64,000 nucleotides of DNA from Aquatica leii (GCA_035610365.1 CM069432.1:181087027-181151026), one strand, 5' to 3'; positions 12,000 to 23,789 are shown, counted from the first letter of the stretch. Numbers and translations are program-made. The notes: generated from the letters alone by a model not told the origin.

Positions 12000-12890
12000 A
12001 TAGAATTAACTTTTGTCTCTTTTGGTTAATTCGTTTCAAACTTTTGAGCGCTCTTCTTGTTTTTTTCTTAAGTTTGGAATTCTGTCGTCGTACGTGGCCT
12101 ATTTTCCTGCAGTTCAAAGTCGTCATTCCTCTTTCCCGAAGTATTCGTCGCACTAATTCTTCGATGCTTTTTAGTGTATGCGCGGGTACTTTTGCAGCTC
12201 TACAGCGGAGTTTATGACGGTCTTGTTGCGTTACTTGTTTTGCTGCTTTAAGCTCCAAGGCATCTACCAAAGCACCTTACAACTTCTTGAGTCAAGCTAA
12301 CCAGAATTAACTGCGTTTTGCTCACAGAGCATGTCTACAAAGATTTAAATAGCCAACTGCTCCAAGAAAGTATCTGGTGGTGTAGAATCGCAAGCCGTGT
12401 CAATCTGGCAATGTCAGCTCCAAACTCTTGAAAGTTCTCGGCAACTTTCTAATATTCTTTATTTGAGCTTGTTACACTTGTTGAAGATGAGCATCTCCAT
12501 ATCTCATTTATAAACGTGAAATTAAAAGTTTGTAATTTTCTTGGATGTGGTCAGAAACAGTCCGCAAAATTTCCAGCACTTTTTTACGTAAAGCCACTAT
12601 TAAAGACGTCGTTTGTTGTTTCAACCAGTAGCTACAGCTGCTGCTTCAAACTGCTTGTGGTAGGTTGACCATGGAGTTTTACCATTAAAATGTGAAGGTA
12701 AAATCTTAAAATTGTACGTGGTTTCTTCTTCATGGTCTATTAAATCTTTGCTCTTGACACTTTCTTTGCCATGGAAATTCATTTGGCTTATTCTTTCTTC
12801 AAGCAGTTTCATTCTGTCTTTTAATTTGTCTTCTATTGTTCTTATTTTGTTTTTTAGAACTTCGCATATTTCTTCTTTTAAATTTAACAT
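12000..12890 (-). pseudogene. Gypsy gag remnant
   Basis: The N-terminal part is open at 12621-12890: a charged coiled coil followed by LPSHFNGKTPWSTYHKQFEA, which matches the start of the capsid-like retrotransposon Gag domain. Further on, with stops, come RYGDAHLQQV (about 12475) and ALVDALELKAAKQ (about 12260), typical of the end of that domain. A CRKIGHVRRQ stretch near 12110 is a partial zinc knuckle that has lost its later cysteine. Residue order and spacing support a true gag gene. Confidence 0.7.
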
Positions 12891-14807
12891 ATCTGTTTCA
12901 GTTTCCTCTTGAAAATTTTAATTTGGTTTTTTATGTTCGTTCGTATTTTTTCTTTTAAACTTTTAGAATTTTCCATAATTTTTTTTTCTATTTTTTGGTT
13001 ATTTTCAAATAATTTTTATTTAATTATCTGAGAATTTTCGCAGTTTTTTATTCATTTTTCTAGAATTTTTTTCCATATTTCTATTTATAAATTCTTGCCA
13101 TTTTTATTAATTAAGAGTAATTCAAATAACTTTGAATTCATTTTAACTGCTTGCTAACGCGTCACTGGCGTAAATTAAAACACGAATAAAAAGTTGAATA
13201 ACACTAAATTTTAATAACGCTCGATTTTTTATTACTAAATAAAAAGCAAACATACGCGAAACAAACTTATCACACAACGTTTTTATTACGGGAACAATAT
13301 TAAATTACTTGTATTTACACCTTAAAATTGCGAACTCTACACTGACACTACTGTAACCAATTTTAAGACTAATTTATTTAAAACTAAATACTTACGCGAT
13401 TAGAACTACACGTAACTAATTAAATCTAACGATATTTAAGAAAAACACCTACATTAATTTATATATCACTTATTACTATCACTTGAATAATAATGTTCGC
13501 AGATAACTTCTGTTTATCTAAACCCGTATTTGTTTATATTAAAAGCCCCTACGCTTATTTATCTTAAACCACCTTTTAAATACTTGATTTATTTTAAAAC
13601 AACAAATACTTCGTAACTTCTGACTTCGAAAACCTGACCTCAGCTTTCTTTGAAGATTTTTTATGTAATTTATCTGTGTCAAGAATTTTCCACATTCTTC
13701 GGTTATTGTCTCGAAACTGACAATTACTTCGAGAACATTTCAACACTTTTGAATTTGTCAACATATATCATTCGAAACTTTTAGTGTTTTTGTACGTTTA
13801 TATATTTTCAGTTTAGCCGTTTAATAAAAAGATATTATATTAGTTATGGCTGTGGACTTACTTACGGCAAACTAAATTTTATTTAAATAAGCTACAAAAA
13901 AGTGCAAATTTTTGTACACCTTAAGATAGTTAGGTAAATCATACTTATGTAACTTTTTTCTATCCTCTTCTCTATTATTGCATATTTAGTGTCGATTTTG
14001 GCAACATGACAAACTATGCTGTTAAGCTTTATCTTCTACACTATCACTTTATTGTTATTCGATACGTTTGAACTTAAAGAATTTATATCCTACGAGTATT
14101 CTCTGTTGTTTGCTTCTGTCTCTCCTGTACTAAATTTATTTTTAGCGGGTTATTCTAGGCTATCTGATTCGACGACTAATTATTCTACTAGCGCCTTTAA
14201 AGAACTGACGCCCAATTTTTTTTCTTTATAATATTTTTGTATAACAAAGAAAAGAAACAGATGGAGCATAAATATCGTTAGAATAGAGAATAACGAAACA
14301 ATAAAAACAGCAAAAAGAAATAAGTAACTAAAAACAAAAAACGTATTAGGAGGCTAAGAATCAGATAATGCTAAAATCTAAGCGTACAATAAAAACGTTC
14401 AAAAAAAAGAATAAGCGCAAACCTATATAGAAAAAAAAGAAGAAAACGCAGAAGGTTGCATTATGCACAAACAGTAAACATACTATAATTTATCATTAAC
14501 TGGGCATCATAAAAAAATTAAGTTAACGCCATTAATTTCATACAGTGCCGCTAACAAAAAATACTTAAACAACTGATATCTAAAAAATAGAATATACCAT
14601 GTCTTAAACAAATCGTCTCCGTAGATGTGTGTTTGTTGAGCGAAAAACGTTGTTATTACTAAGGTAAGTGAACATGTAACCTATTTTGTGTTCCCGGTAT
14701 ATGTGGTTATAAATTGGAAAATACTTGAAATATACCTTTCATCTTAAAGATATATAGTCGATCTTTCTAAAAACAAAGATTTCATAAAATATTCATTTTA
14801 ACATACA
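12891..14807. other. AT-rich DNA, no gene recognised
   Basis: This lies upstream (in element orientation) of the decayed Gypsy gag and could hold its 5' LTR, but I see no matching copy downstream of integrase. A 71-codon open frame at 14016-14231 has a hydrophobic start but no family match and no splice context. Confidence 0.4.
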
Positions 14808-15480
14808 ATACGGGGTGCCGAAATTACAGACATGAATAACGAAACATGTCTCTAATTTCGTGACCGCTGCTGAAATTTTGGTCCATTACGCGTTTTAAAT
14901 AACGTAGCAATTTTTATATTTTTAGATATTCTTCTAAATTAAATTATTAATAATTGGCCATAGAAGTGTTTACACTGTTCAAATCCCAAATTTCGTGATG
15001 AGGTATAATGATATTTTTTTTATTTAATTTTATTCATCTTATCTTTAACGAAGTTTGGGACCGAGACATGCCGAGCATAAGATCAGTCAAACTAAAAAGA
15101 AGACTTGCATATTTTTTTCTGTTCTTTATAAATATATTTAGATATAAAGATTTATGCGTATTTTTATACAAAATAAACTAAGAAAAAGATAAATTTTAAA
15201 AGATGTTCTGTCATTTTAAGATAAAATATAACGTGCTGAAATTACAAACATGAATAATAAAAAATTTTCTTAATTTTGTTATCTGTCGAAGTTTCGTCCG
15301 TAACGCGTTTTAAATAACGTAGCAAATTTGTATATATCTGGATATTATTCTAAGTAGAGTTATTAATGGTCCGATATAAAAATATATACACTGTTATTCA
15401 TTTTATCCTTAAACAAATTTGGAACTGAGACATGCCGATTATAAGATCACTCAAATTAAACAGCCGTTCTGTTGTTGAAC
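14808..15480 (+). repeat. Tandem duplication of pogo element 5' leader
   Basis: Two degenerate direct copies, about 14808-15112 and 15226-15475, are offset by roughly 410 bp. Both contain gtgc(c/t)gaaattacagaca-like starts, 'acgcgttttaaataacgtagc', and end with GAGACATGCCGA..ATAAGATCA. In the second copy that ATG begins the transposase frame. A third partial match to the leader start, in the same orientation, lies at about 17890-17915. The copies differ at many positions, so the duplication is old or joins two element copies. Confidence 0.6.
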
Positions 15481-17340
15481 AAGGCGAACTATGCAACAAA
15501 AACTATGCTCTGTAGAAGACATTCACAACGTCATACAATCTATAAAAAATGGCATCAACATATCCAAATCTTCAAAATTATTTAAAATTTCGAAAAAAAC
15601 ATTGTCTGATAAATATAATGGAAAAACAGCTATTGACTGCAGAGCTGGTGTTCCAAGTGTTTTCAGTGCAAAAGAAGAAGACATTCTTATGGAATGGGTG
15701 CTAAATATGGCAAAACAAGGTTTTCCCGTGACGAGAACACAATTATGCGACAGTGTATAAATACTAATGACTGAACTAAAAAGACCAAATTCATTTCCAG
15801 AAAATAGACCTCAGCGACATTGGTATGAAGCATTCTTTTGGCGCCATCCAACCATAAGAGAGCGGGTTTCGCAAAACCTTTCAAAACAAAGGAGACAAGT
15901 TTCTGAAGCTCAGATACGTAGCTGGTTTAAGGAAATACGAATTTTTTTGACGATAATGATTATCTTTGATTTTATTTGATAATCCCCGTCGTGTGTACAA
16001 CTGCAATGAAACAGCTCTTTTTCTCTCTTCAAAAGGCAACAAAGTTTTGATAAGAAAAGGAGATAAGACTGTTTATTCTATAGGAGAATTACCGCCACTT
16101 CTATTAATGTATCCGTTCAAAAGAATTCCCAAAATTATCACATCCACGTTCTCCAAAGACTTTGCCATAGGTAGAACTGACAATGGTTGGATGACTCAAG
16201 AAAGCTATTTTGAGTACATAGCAAACATATTTTACCCATGGTTGCAAAAAAACTAAGTAGATTTTATTCATTAAAAGGAATTATTATGATAAGTCTGTTT
16301 ACTAATTTAACTCACATTTTGCAACCTTTAGCGGTCTTTCATGCCTTGAAAAACATATGGAAAAAAGTGATACAAAATTGGAGGATTGAACATCGAGATC
16401 AGAAAAATAAGGAAAACTTTGCACCACTTTTAAAAATTGCTTTAGATGATTTATCATGTCTACCCAAAACCGTCTAGAATGGTTTCTTAACATGTTGTAT
16501 AATAAAATTTTTAAGAATGGAAACTCACAAACAAAATCGAAAATAGCTTATAGTTCAATTTTAGACGAATCAGAAAAATTCCTGAATTTAAACCATCTGG
16601 TGCAATATGGAAAGGAAAGATACAAACTTCTTCTACTTCTGGAAAGCGCTAGTAAAGAATTTGAATGGTGTATACTTAAGTCATGAACATCAAGTCCACG
16701 TTCCACATATACCTATAACTAATTCTGATAATTACGAACATGGACACTAAAATGTACTAGAAGTTGGAAAAGTCTCTGCTTTATTAAATGATGTCGTCAC
16801 ACATGAAACACCATTACTAATTTCTGTTAATCCTAATAACATTGGTTGAAATATACCAGTTAATGATGTGATAATACTTCCCAACGGTAATTTGGACAAA
16901 ACGGATTTTTTTTTATTCCAAACATTTTGCTCACAGACGAACAATTGAATGTCACCGCTAATGACATAGACACATCATTTTTACTTAATGGAGCAGGAAC
17001 ATAAGGGGATGATGCCCTAGATGTGTTGCAATTATCATTGATTCAGGAACAACCTAAAACCCCTGCAGATATTCAAAAAGCAAAAGTTTGGTTTAATCGT
17101 ACTCCAGAATCCAAGGTACCATAAGTAATAAGTAGCAGACAAAAATCTACTAAATCTAAAAAATTAAATATTCCAACACTATTCAAAAAATATCTGTTTT
17201 GGTAAACCCCCATAACCGATACAGCTGGTAAAGAAGAAAAAAAGAGAAAACCTAAGGACAACATTTCTGCTGTGGTATCATCTATAGATTGGCAAACGTT
17301 TTACCACAAAAAAGAAGAAAAAAAATGCGTGAAATAAAGA
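15432..17340 (+). pseudogene. pogo/Tigger-like transposase (DDE_1), inactive
   Basis: The start is the ATG at 15432 (MPIIRSLKLNSRSV...), with a shift before the open frame at 15491. Domains in order: Psq-type helix-turn-helix (KSSKLFKISKKTLSDKYNG, about 15560-15620), CENP-B-type HTH (RPQRHWYEAFFWRHPTIRER, about 15795-15865), then the DDE_1 core (RRVYNCNETALFL, about 15987; RKGDKTVY; FTNLTHILQPLAVFHALK, about 16300-16350). The catalytic aspartate of the usual NCDET motif is asparagine, the DGHxSH block is deleted, and the LDV aspartate block is deleted. A lysine/glutamate-rich tail (about 17250-17340), usual in this family, follows in broken frames. Full length would be about 550-650 residues. 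Confidence 0.85.
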
Positions 17341-18079
17341 AGAAAGAAACAAGAAAACAAGAAAGGCTAGAGAAAAAATTGAAAAATGTTCAACCTAAAC
17401 CAAATGCCTCTTTATAAAAAAATCATATAGGTAAATCTGATAAATTTGACAAAAAATCGTCCCTGCAACAAATGGTGCAGAGGCAAAAATTGATCTCAAT
17501 AGTAAGCGAAAGCGATGATATAGTGATAAAATATGAAAACAAAAATTCATCGTTAAATGTATGGTGAAAGCTGGAAAATACTGAAAATGGCCTGAAAAAA
17601 ATGAAGTGTTAACTTACTCCTGCAGTGAAATTAAATGTAAAATAGAAAAACTAAAATTAATTAATTCTAGGGGACTTTTATCCATTCCAAATTTTACACA
17701 CATTAGTTTTTAAGAATTATTTCTGTGCAATAAAAATAACATTGTTTTTATTTTTTTCAAATTCATTTTAGAATAGAATAGGTTTGTAAAATTTTTTTTT
17801 GAATAAAAAGTTATATCCATTACTTATTGTACTTTTTATTCGACCTAACAAAATATCACGCATCACAGTCTTATGCCGGCAATACGGTAAGCGTATGCTG
17901 AAATTAGAGACAACGTGTTGTACACAAATAAAATTTATTTACAAACTTCGAATAGTTCTATTCTAAACGGAAAGTCATAAATCAATTAACTTATTCAACT
18001 CACACATACGGAAGTTTCCAAAACTTTAATTAAAAATTGTGATTTCCACTCAAATATAAACTCGAGATTAATAAAAAGC

Positions 18080-18500
18080 ATTGCTTAACCTGACGAAGAT
18101 TGGGACAATTACCTCATATCAAAACAAACTATCCATTAAATTTACACAATAGATAAAAAAGTGCCCACCTTAAAAACGTTGGTTACTAAAAAGCAGGAGA
18201 AAATTAGTTAATCTGGGATTTAAGAAACACTACGACGTCATCTGCACCAAATTGGTTTCAAATTTAAAAAATGTCACAAGGAAAAGCTGTTAATGGAAAG
18301 AAATAATATTGTTGTATGACGTTCTCGTTATTTACGCAACAGAACAATCTTTTAGGTGCTAACAGGAAAACAGTGACATACTTAGATGAAATTTACATCC
18401 ACCTTTCATATTGTCAGCTCTTGCTGAAAATCTGAAAAGCAACCAGAAGTTCACCAAACCGACAAGGCAAGTCTACGGCATGCTATAGTATCACGATGAT
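18080..18500 (+). pseudogene. Tc1/mariner (IS630)-type DDE transposase fragment
   Basis: Plus-strand frames, interrupted by stops and shifts, give a segment like 'PTLKTLVTK' (about 18170), then FKFKKCHKEKLLMERNN with the following R-S-R-Y-L-R (about 18255-18340), and TYLDEIYIH (about 18380-18405). This is the region around the first catalytic aspartate of DDE_3 transposases in several insect repeats. The rest of the catalytic domain is lost. Assignment rests on a few short motifs, so the precise family is uncertain. Confidence 0.5.
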
Positions 18501-21500
18501 GAACCGCACTTTTTTAATTTGGTAAGAAAACAATTAATTCAAATTTTCCTATTATAGTGTTCAAATTAATAAGCTACTTAACCAACCTACACGAAGCACA
18601 AAAACAAGATATTTGTCAATGACCAGAAGAAAATAAAGTAAAACATAAATTTTTTAACACTAATTTATATTTAAAAAAGCATCAAAAATTGTTTTCTTTA
18701 GCAAACATAAATAATGCATCAATACTATTTATTAAAGACGGTTAAAATAATATTTTATAGAAAACATTAACGTGATTAATTAAAAATACGTAATAAAAAC
18801 TACATACATTAGATAATTATTTTTAACCATCTACAAATTTGTATAGTTTGATGTACAAACAAATTAAAAATCTTATTGACGGTAAAAATGTCAAAGTTGC
18901 TGACATAAATAAATAAATATTGCATTTAATTGGTTGTATTTTTTTTTGTTTTAATACAAACAAAATATGCTTATTAATTTGATGTTAATAATGTAGTTAT
19001 TTGATTTTTATTTTGGCTAACGGTCATGAACTATGACAAAAGAAACGTAACTAACAGTAACTAGTTTAGTACAAAAATTTATGTAATTCTTGCTGGGAAA
19101 TATTTTCAGAAACTTCATTAAAAGTTAATAAAAAAATTATATTTTGTTTACTATAAATGTTTTTAATTTATACAGCAAAATTACTAAAATAAAAAAGTAA
19201 TTTATAGTTGTAATTGTTAAATTTTTTTTATTTCATAAAAACCATTTGTTTAAAATATTCATTTTGTTATTTTATTTTAATTATTTTTAAATCTGTTTAA
19301 TAACAATTACAATTACAATTCTATTAAGAAACAAAATAAAATCTTTTTGATTTAAACCCTTCTGTTATATTTCAAGAGTATATAAAACATAAAAAAATGG
19401 TTGTGTTAAAAAGATAACTTTTGGCATGACTTTTTTATACTTTTATACTTACTACACGCAGTATAATATCAGATATCAGTGAGTAGATTTATAGTTTTTT
19501 AGAAACATTTCTGTATACATACAAACATTTTTTTTAATGAATTACGTTTTTATTTAATTTTTTTAATAAATCTAATTACATACTAGATAAATAAAAATTA
19601 ACGAAGGATATTACAAGACACTAGTTGCTTATTTACATAGGTATATCAGTACATATATACATATAAAACAAAAATATGTTCTAGATATTCTAAATAAAAA
19701 CATTAAATATTTATTTATAAAACTGTAACAAACTTTATTTATTAATCAAATAAATTGAATCTTAAAAGATACTTGAAATTAATCTTTAAGTTTAGCAGAG
19801 GCTATTGCTCAACAATTTATCTTAATTGACAATTTGCTAAATTTTGCTTACCTCGTAATAATATTATTGCTGTTAATAAGAAAACGTGGAAGGAGATCTT
19901 CATTTTCAACTTTTTAATTAATTATTACCGTTAAAAGCTCAACAGTATTAATTAAATAACAAACTGCACTGCGTTTACATTGGCACGTTTAACATAATAT
20001 TTGCACACATATATCATGTTTTAGTTACAATACAGACAATTACATAAAGTATATTTTGTCACTAACCGTGTTAACGTATTACACTTAGAGCCCTGCTCTA
20101 ACACCGCCATCACGAAATTTGAGCGCAAACTGAAACGCTGCTAAATTTTCGCAGAACAGTTTTCCGGACGCATGTCAAGCAAATCTTACAAATTGAAATA
20201 CATTTGTAATCACGTAATTAATGTATTTTGTTTTATTTAGTTTATATCTTAGATTTTAAAATTATTTATATTGTTTTCATTTGAATAAAGGGTACACTTG
20301 CATATGCTTATTGGTAACATATCCAAGTAGTTTTCAAACAATATTTCATCGGTATATTTTTTTGTAATTAAAAATTTTTGTTTAAACAAATTTGTTGCTG
20401 TTTCTAAAATCCTCAAAAAACGGAGAAACACTAACACAATATTTCTGTATAGAGTAGTATTATAGTTATATAAGAAAAGTATAGAACAATATAACAATAA
20501 TGCTGACTTGTTGCTTACAATTCATACGCTTTTATTTTTACCTACATACTTTAATTTTACGTTAAATTTTATTACAATTGTTTTAAAAACACTATAAATA
20601 AAAATATTATTTTTTTTAGTAACATAAAAGGTGAAGTTTTTAAATTATACGTAATTTGCTATTTAATAATTTACAAAGTGTCTAAAAAAAAAGTGAGTCG
20701 CATTTAATATAAACATTTCGTACCATTAAGAATGTTGTATTTATTGATTTTTAAATTTAATCTTTACAATCTCTAGTTTTCAACATTTACTGTAAACAAA
20801 GTCTTATATTCAGTGTAATATTTTTTGTTCTTGTAGATAATTTGTTGGATTAATGATACGGTATCCGTTTAATAAATATTTCCAATACAGAATAATACTA
20901 ATCGAATAACACAAATAATCACTGTTTTAAAAGATATTACAATAATTTATAATTATAGATTTATGGATATCTGCAAGCTACTGTCAAAAAAAGCTGGCTA
21001 AAAATTGATCATGTGCATCTTAACTAAAAATAGTGAATATAAAAATTTTGACATACTAAACAACTTACAAAAAAAACTTTGTTGAGTTAAATGTCACATT
21101 TGAAATACTTTGCTAAAGTCTAAAGTATACTACAAATATACGTTACTAATAAATACATCTACTGAAATTATTTGGTTGATTCCAATTATACAAAAATACC
21201 TACGAATTCTCTGTAAATGGAAGAATAAATTAAGAAAATAATATTTTACGCAACTTCTTTACAGACATTTTAGAACTTGTATAGAAAATCAATTAATTAA
21301 TTTATTAAAATTTATTGTAAGATAAGACAATTTATTGTGTAATTTTTAAAGATCTCTTCATGTAAAACATGTTTTACATAAAGTATTCTAAAAATTCTAG
21401 CTAATTAATTGCTTTTAGATTAAATTACAGTTTAGATTGTGATTGTACAGGGCATAATTGTGTAATGATAACTTTTTTTTTAAATAAAGTAACTAATAAA

Positions 21501-21701
21501 TGACATGATAAACTACGTGAAGACAAACGAGAAATAGCATAAAAATACCAAAAACCACATTATTCGCTTTAAAAAGCACAATAAAATAAATAAATACTAC
21601 ATAATATGTGTATGTATTTTTTATTAAACCGTATTGAAACAATGCAGATGTTCCGCAAAAACACTTTTATTTATAAAGTGAAGAAACAATAGTATATTCA
21701 A
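18501..21701. other. 3.2 kb AT-rich DNA, no gene recognised
   Basis: Read on both strands; only short fortuitous frames are present. A GC-richer patch occurs at 20090-20180. A perfect 20-bp palindrome (ATGTAAAACATGTTTTACAT) lies at 21360-21379. The 82-codon minus frame at 20249-20497 is low-complexity and not credible as a gene. Confidence 0.4.
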
Positions 21702-21817
21702 GGACTAGTTTCATAAGTAACAATCTTAGAAAACCACAGTTCGGGTGCTATAAAGTGTTACTTTAGACATCTCAAACGAGTTCTTTAAAGTACTTGTTAA
21801 AGTACCAAAATAGAAAA
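21702..21817 (-). repeat. Small interspersed repeat, copy B
   Basis: Reverse-orientation copy of 7407-7605, lacking the internal segment of about 80 bp of copy A. Shared text includes 'aaagtacttgttaaagtacc' and 'tcaaacgagttctttaaag', with roughly 10 percent differences. Function unknown; probably a short non-autonomous element. Confidence 0.55.
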
Positions 21818-22073
21818 AATATTATAAATGACTGATTAATTCATCTATTTGCAAACATAATAAATATAAAACTTGTATCCATTTTAAAAATCTTTAAAAA
21901 ATAAGTATACAAAAAAGTATATAACATTTAAAATTACTGATTTTATTTTACCCATTTATTATCAACATTTCGACACTGTGATGACGTCACTTGACTGCGT
22001 TACTGGATTACTTTATTTCACTGGATTCACTTTTTTCACTGTAATAGCGAAGGCTTCCACGGCCGGAATCTAT

Positions 22074-22340
22074 ACTAATATTAGAATGTCTTCCGGGTTT
22101 GGACCGTGTCATACTTGCAACCGAAGCTGCCAACGTTTCGCCCACTTTCGTAAGGGGCTTCATCAGGGCGTGAGATAAATCGCAAAACTCAAACAAGCAA
22201 TCGAAATCTAACTAAGAACTTCTCAAAAGTTAGGTTATCCACTTGTAAAACAAGCCATAACCTAAACTATGAAAAGGTAAGAAAGAAAACGATAACCTGA
22301 AAAAGCAAACGAAAATCTAACAAAGAACCACTACCGAGTT
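22074..22340 (-). repeat. Penelope-like inverted arm, left
   Basis: Matches 22727-22993 in inverted orientation over 267 bp with no difference that I can see. The arm contains a hammerhead-like core. Next to it is a diverged direct repeat: 'agttaggttatccacttg' in the arm resembles 'agttaggtaatcaacttg' just outside it at 22337-22354. Confidence 0.95.
22129..22169 (-). ncRNA. Hammerhead-ribozyme-like core, left arm
   Basis: Exact inverted copy of the core at 22898-22938. On the minus strand CTGATGA occupies 22166-22160 and GAAAC 22139-22135. This copy lies in the sense orientation of the element's 3' region. Confidence 0.65.
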
Positions 22341-22390
22341 AGGTAATCAACTTGTGAACCAAGCCAGATTCTAAACTCCGTAGAAGTGAC

Positions 22391-22717
22391 TTAAGAAGAA
22401 ATAGTCTCCGTATTTAAAGGAAAATGATCGTCACGGATGATTAAGCTCGACCCTGATTGGGTTACGGTTGTTAGGGGGCGTGTTTTTGATAAATGACTAA
22501 TAACCGGGAACCAAAGAGGGGATAGTTCGAAACCATGATCACGATTGAAGTTATTGGGGTGTTTGATGATTTCTATACTTTCTCGGAATTTCCTGTTGAA
22601 AAAGAATGGAGATTTGGCAATCAACGAAACATTATCAAAATCTATCTTGTGACCTGTAGTAAAATGATGTTCAGCGACCGCAAACTTGGAAGTATACCTT
22701 TTCCTTATACAACGATC
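22391..22717 (-). pseudogene. Penelope-like GIY-YIG endonuclease, C-terminal fragment
   Basis: The open minus-strand frame encodes the end of a Penelope-like polyprotein. It reads FAVAEHHFTTGHKIDF, the conserved AEH...GH region of the GIY-YIG endonuclease, then NRKFRESIEIIKHPNNFNRD and ELSPLWFP, the C-terminal signature of arthropod Penelope-like elements. It stops at 22391. The GIY and YIG strands, the catalytic arginine and the whole RT are absent because the element is 5'-truncated at its junction with the inverted arm (about 22726). The frame is undamaged, in keeping with a young copy. It has no start codon of its own. Confidence 0.85.
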
Positions 22718-22726
22718 ATGTTCTGA

Positions 22727-22993
22727 AACTCGGTAGTGGTTCTTTGTTAGATTTTCGTTTGCTTTTTCAGGTTATCGTTTTCTTTCTTACCTTTTCATAG
22801 TTTAGGTTATGGCTTGTTTTACAAGTGGATAACCTAACTTTTGAGAAGTTCTTAGTTAGATTTCGATTGCTTGTTTGAGTTTTGCGATTTATCTCACGCC
22901 CTGATGAAGCCCCTTACGAAAGTGGGCGAAACGTTGGCAGCTTCGGTTGCAAGTATGACACGGTCCAAACCCGGAAGACATTCTAATATTAGT
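22727..22993 (+). repeat. Penelope-like inverted arm, right
   Basis: Inverted partner of 22074-22340 and equal in length. It abuts the right copy of the target duplication directly, while the left arm is separated from its copy by a 31-bp tail. Confidence 0.95.
22898..22938 (+). ncRNA. Hammerhead-ribozyme-like core, right arm
   Basis: Invariant blocks are in order: CTGATGA (22901-22907), a stem II segment with GCCC/GGGC pairing (22908-22927), GAAA (22928-22931), a two-base CG as minimal stem III, UU as the cleavage dinucleotide, and GGC (22936-22938), which pairs with GCC (22898-22900) as stem I. This is the type I minimal form described for Penelope-like elements, in which a tiny stem III favours dimeric folding. 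Activity is inferred from structure only. Confidence 0.65.
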
Positions 22994-23007
22994 ACTTTTT
23001 TCACTGT

Positions 23008-23789
23008 TTTTTTTTTGTTTTTAGAGGTTGGTACTTGGTACCAATTTATATATTAATTAAAATGGCAGTTTGTAACCTATCTTAAGACAATATGTATTAT
23101 TACTGTGTTACTTCTATATTTAGCAATCAAAGCGAAACGGAAACATATACGTTGGTACGGTACCTCTCTAGCACTTTCGATTCAATAGCGATTCCGTTAA
23201 ATAAATAAAAGTTATTCACTTTGTAGAAAGAGGTTATAAAGTTATAAATATAAAAAAGGGTCTCTATCTTTAGAAAAACATTTATGACTTGCGAATACAC
23301 TAACGATATTGTTGTTACATATTTTTATAAGATTACTTTTATCTACTTTTACAATATTTAGAATATATTTTCTACATCTTGCAATAAGTATCTAGAATTA
23401 AAATATTTACCTAATGTCATGTAAACCTTGAAAAAAATTCTAAGGTTTTAAAATGTATCAATGATATTGTTCGTATATATTTTTACATTATTAGTATTAT
23501 CATATAAATATTATAGTAATCCAATGTAATTTTTTTAGTTCCAATTTTGGATGCAAAAAGACCGTAGCGCATTTATTAGTTGCATCCAAAATTACGCTGA
23601 TTTTATGATGCAAACAGCAGATGTCACTAAGAAAACGTGTTTAAAAAACAACCTGTTAAATATGTATAACGTATATCGTTAATTAGGCAATCCAACTATA
23701 TGTCAAAATATTTTCAATTTGGCGTCGTAGGGCAAACAAATCGTGTTTACAAATGCTTTTCATTAAGAAATGCACTCATGTAGTTAGAT
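23008..23789. other. No gene recognised
   Basis: AT-rich flank of the Penelope-like insertion, without motifs that I can support. Confidence 0.4.

Larger units (their letters stand above)
9950..12890 (-). mobile_element. Degenerate Ty3/Gypsy retrotransposon, internal region
   Basis: Read on the minus strand the order is Gag, protease region, RT start and integrase, as in Ty3/Gypsy elements. Every domain is broken by stops and shifts. The RT core with its YxDD box and the RNase H domain are deleted: the frame passes from the early RT block (about 10930) to the segment before the integrase zinc finger (about 10740) within 200 bp. No LTR pair could be recognised on either side, so the ends are only the limits of readable protein. 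This is an old, inactive copy, unrelated in sequence to the young Gypsy element near 50 kb. Confidence 0.8.
22043..22993 (-). mobile_element. Penelope-like element, truncated, with inverted flanking arms
   Basis: The 951-bp insertion is bounded by a perfect 14-bp target duplication (ACTTTTTTCACTGT) at 22029-22042 and 22994-23007. It holds a minus-strand GIY-YIG endonuclease fragment followed by its 3' region (22340 to 22043). An exact inverted copy of 267 bp of that 3' region sits at the 5' side (22727-22993). The 3' side has a 31-bp tail beyond the mirrored part (22043-22073). Penelope-like elements are known for 5' truncation, tandem or inverted terminal copies, variable target duplications and hammerhead ribozymes in their terminal repeats. 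All four appear here. No reverse transcriptase domain remains, so movement would have needed a helper. Identical arms indicate a recent insertion. Confidence 0.9.

Noticed and set aside
22008..22196. 62-residue minus frame and its twin at 22871-23056
   Set aside because: The repeated peptide (LSHALMKPLTKVGETLAAS...) is simply the Penelope-like arm read through the hammerhead region. It is identical in both arms and not a gene.
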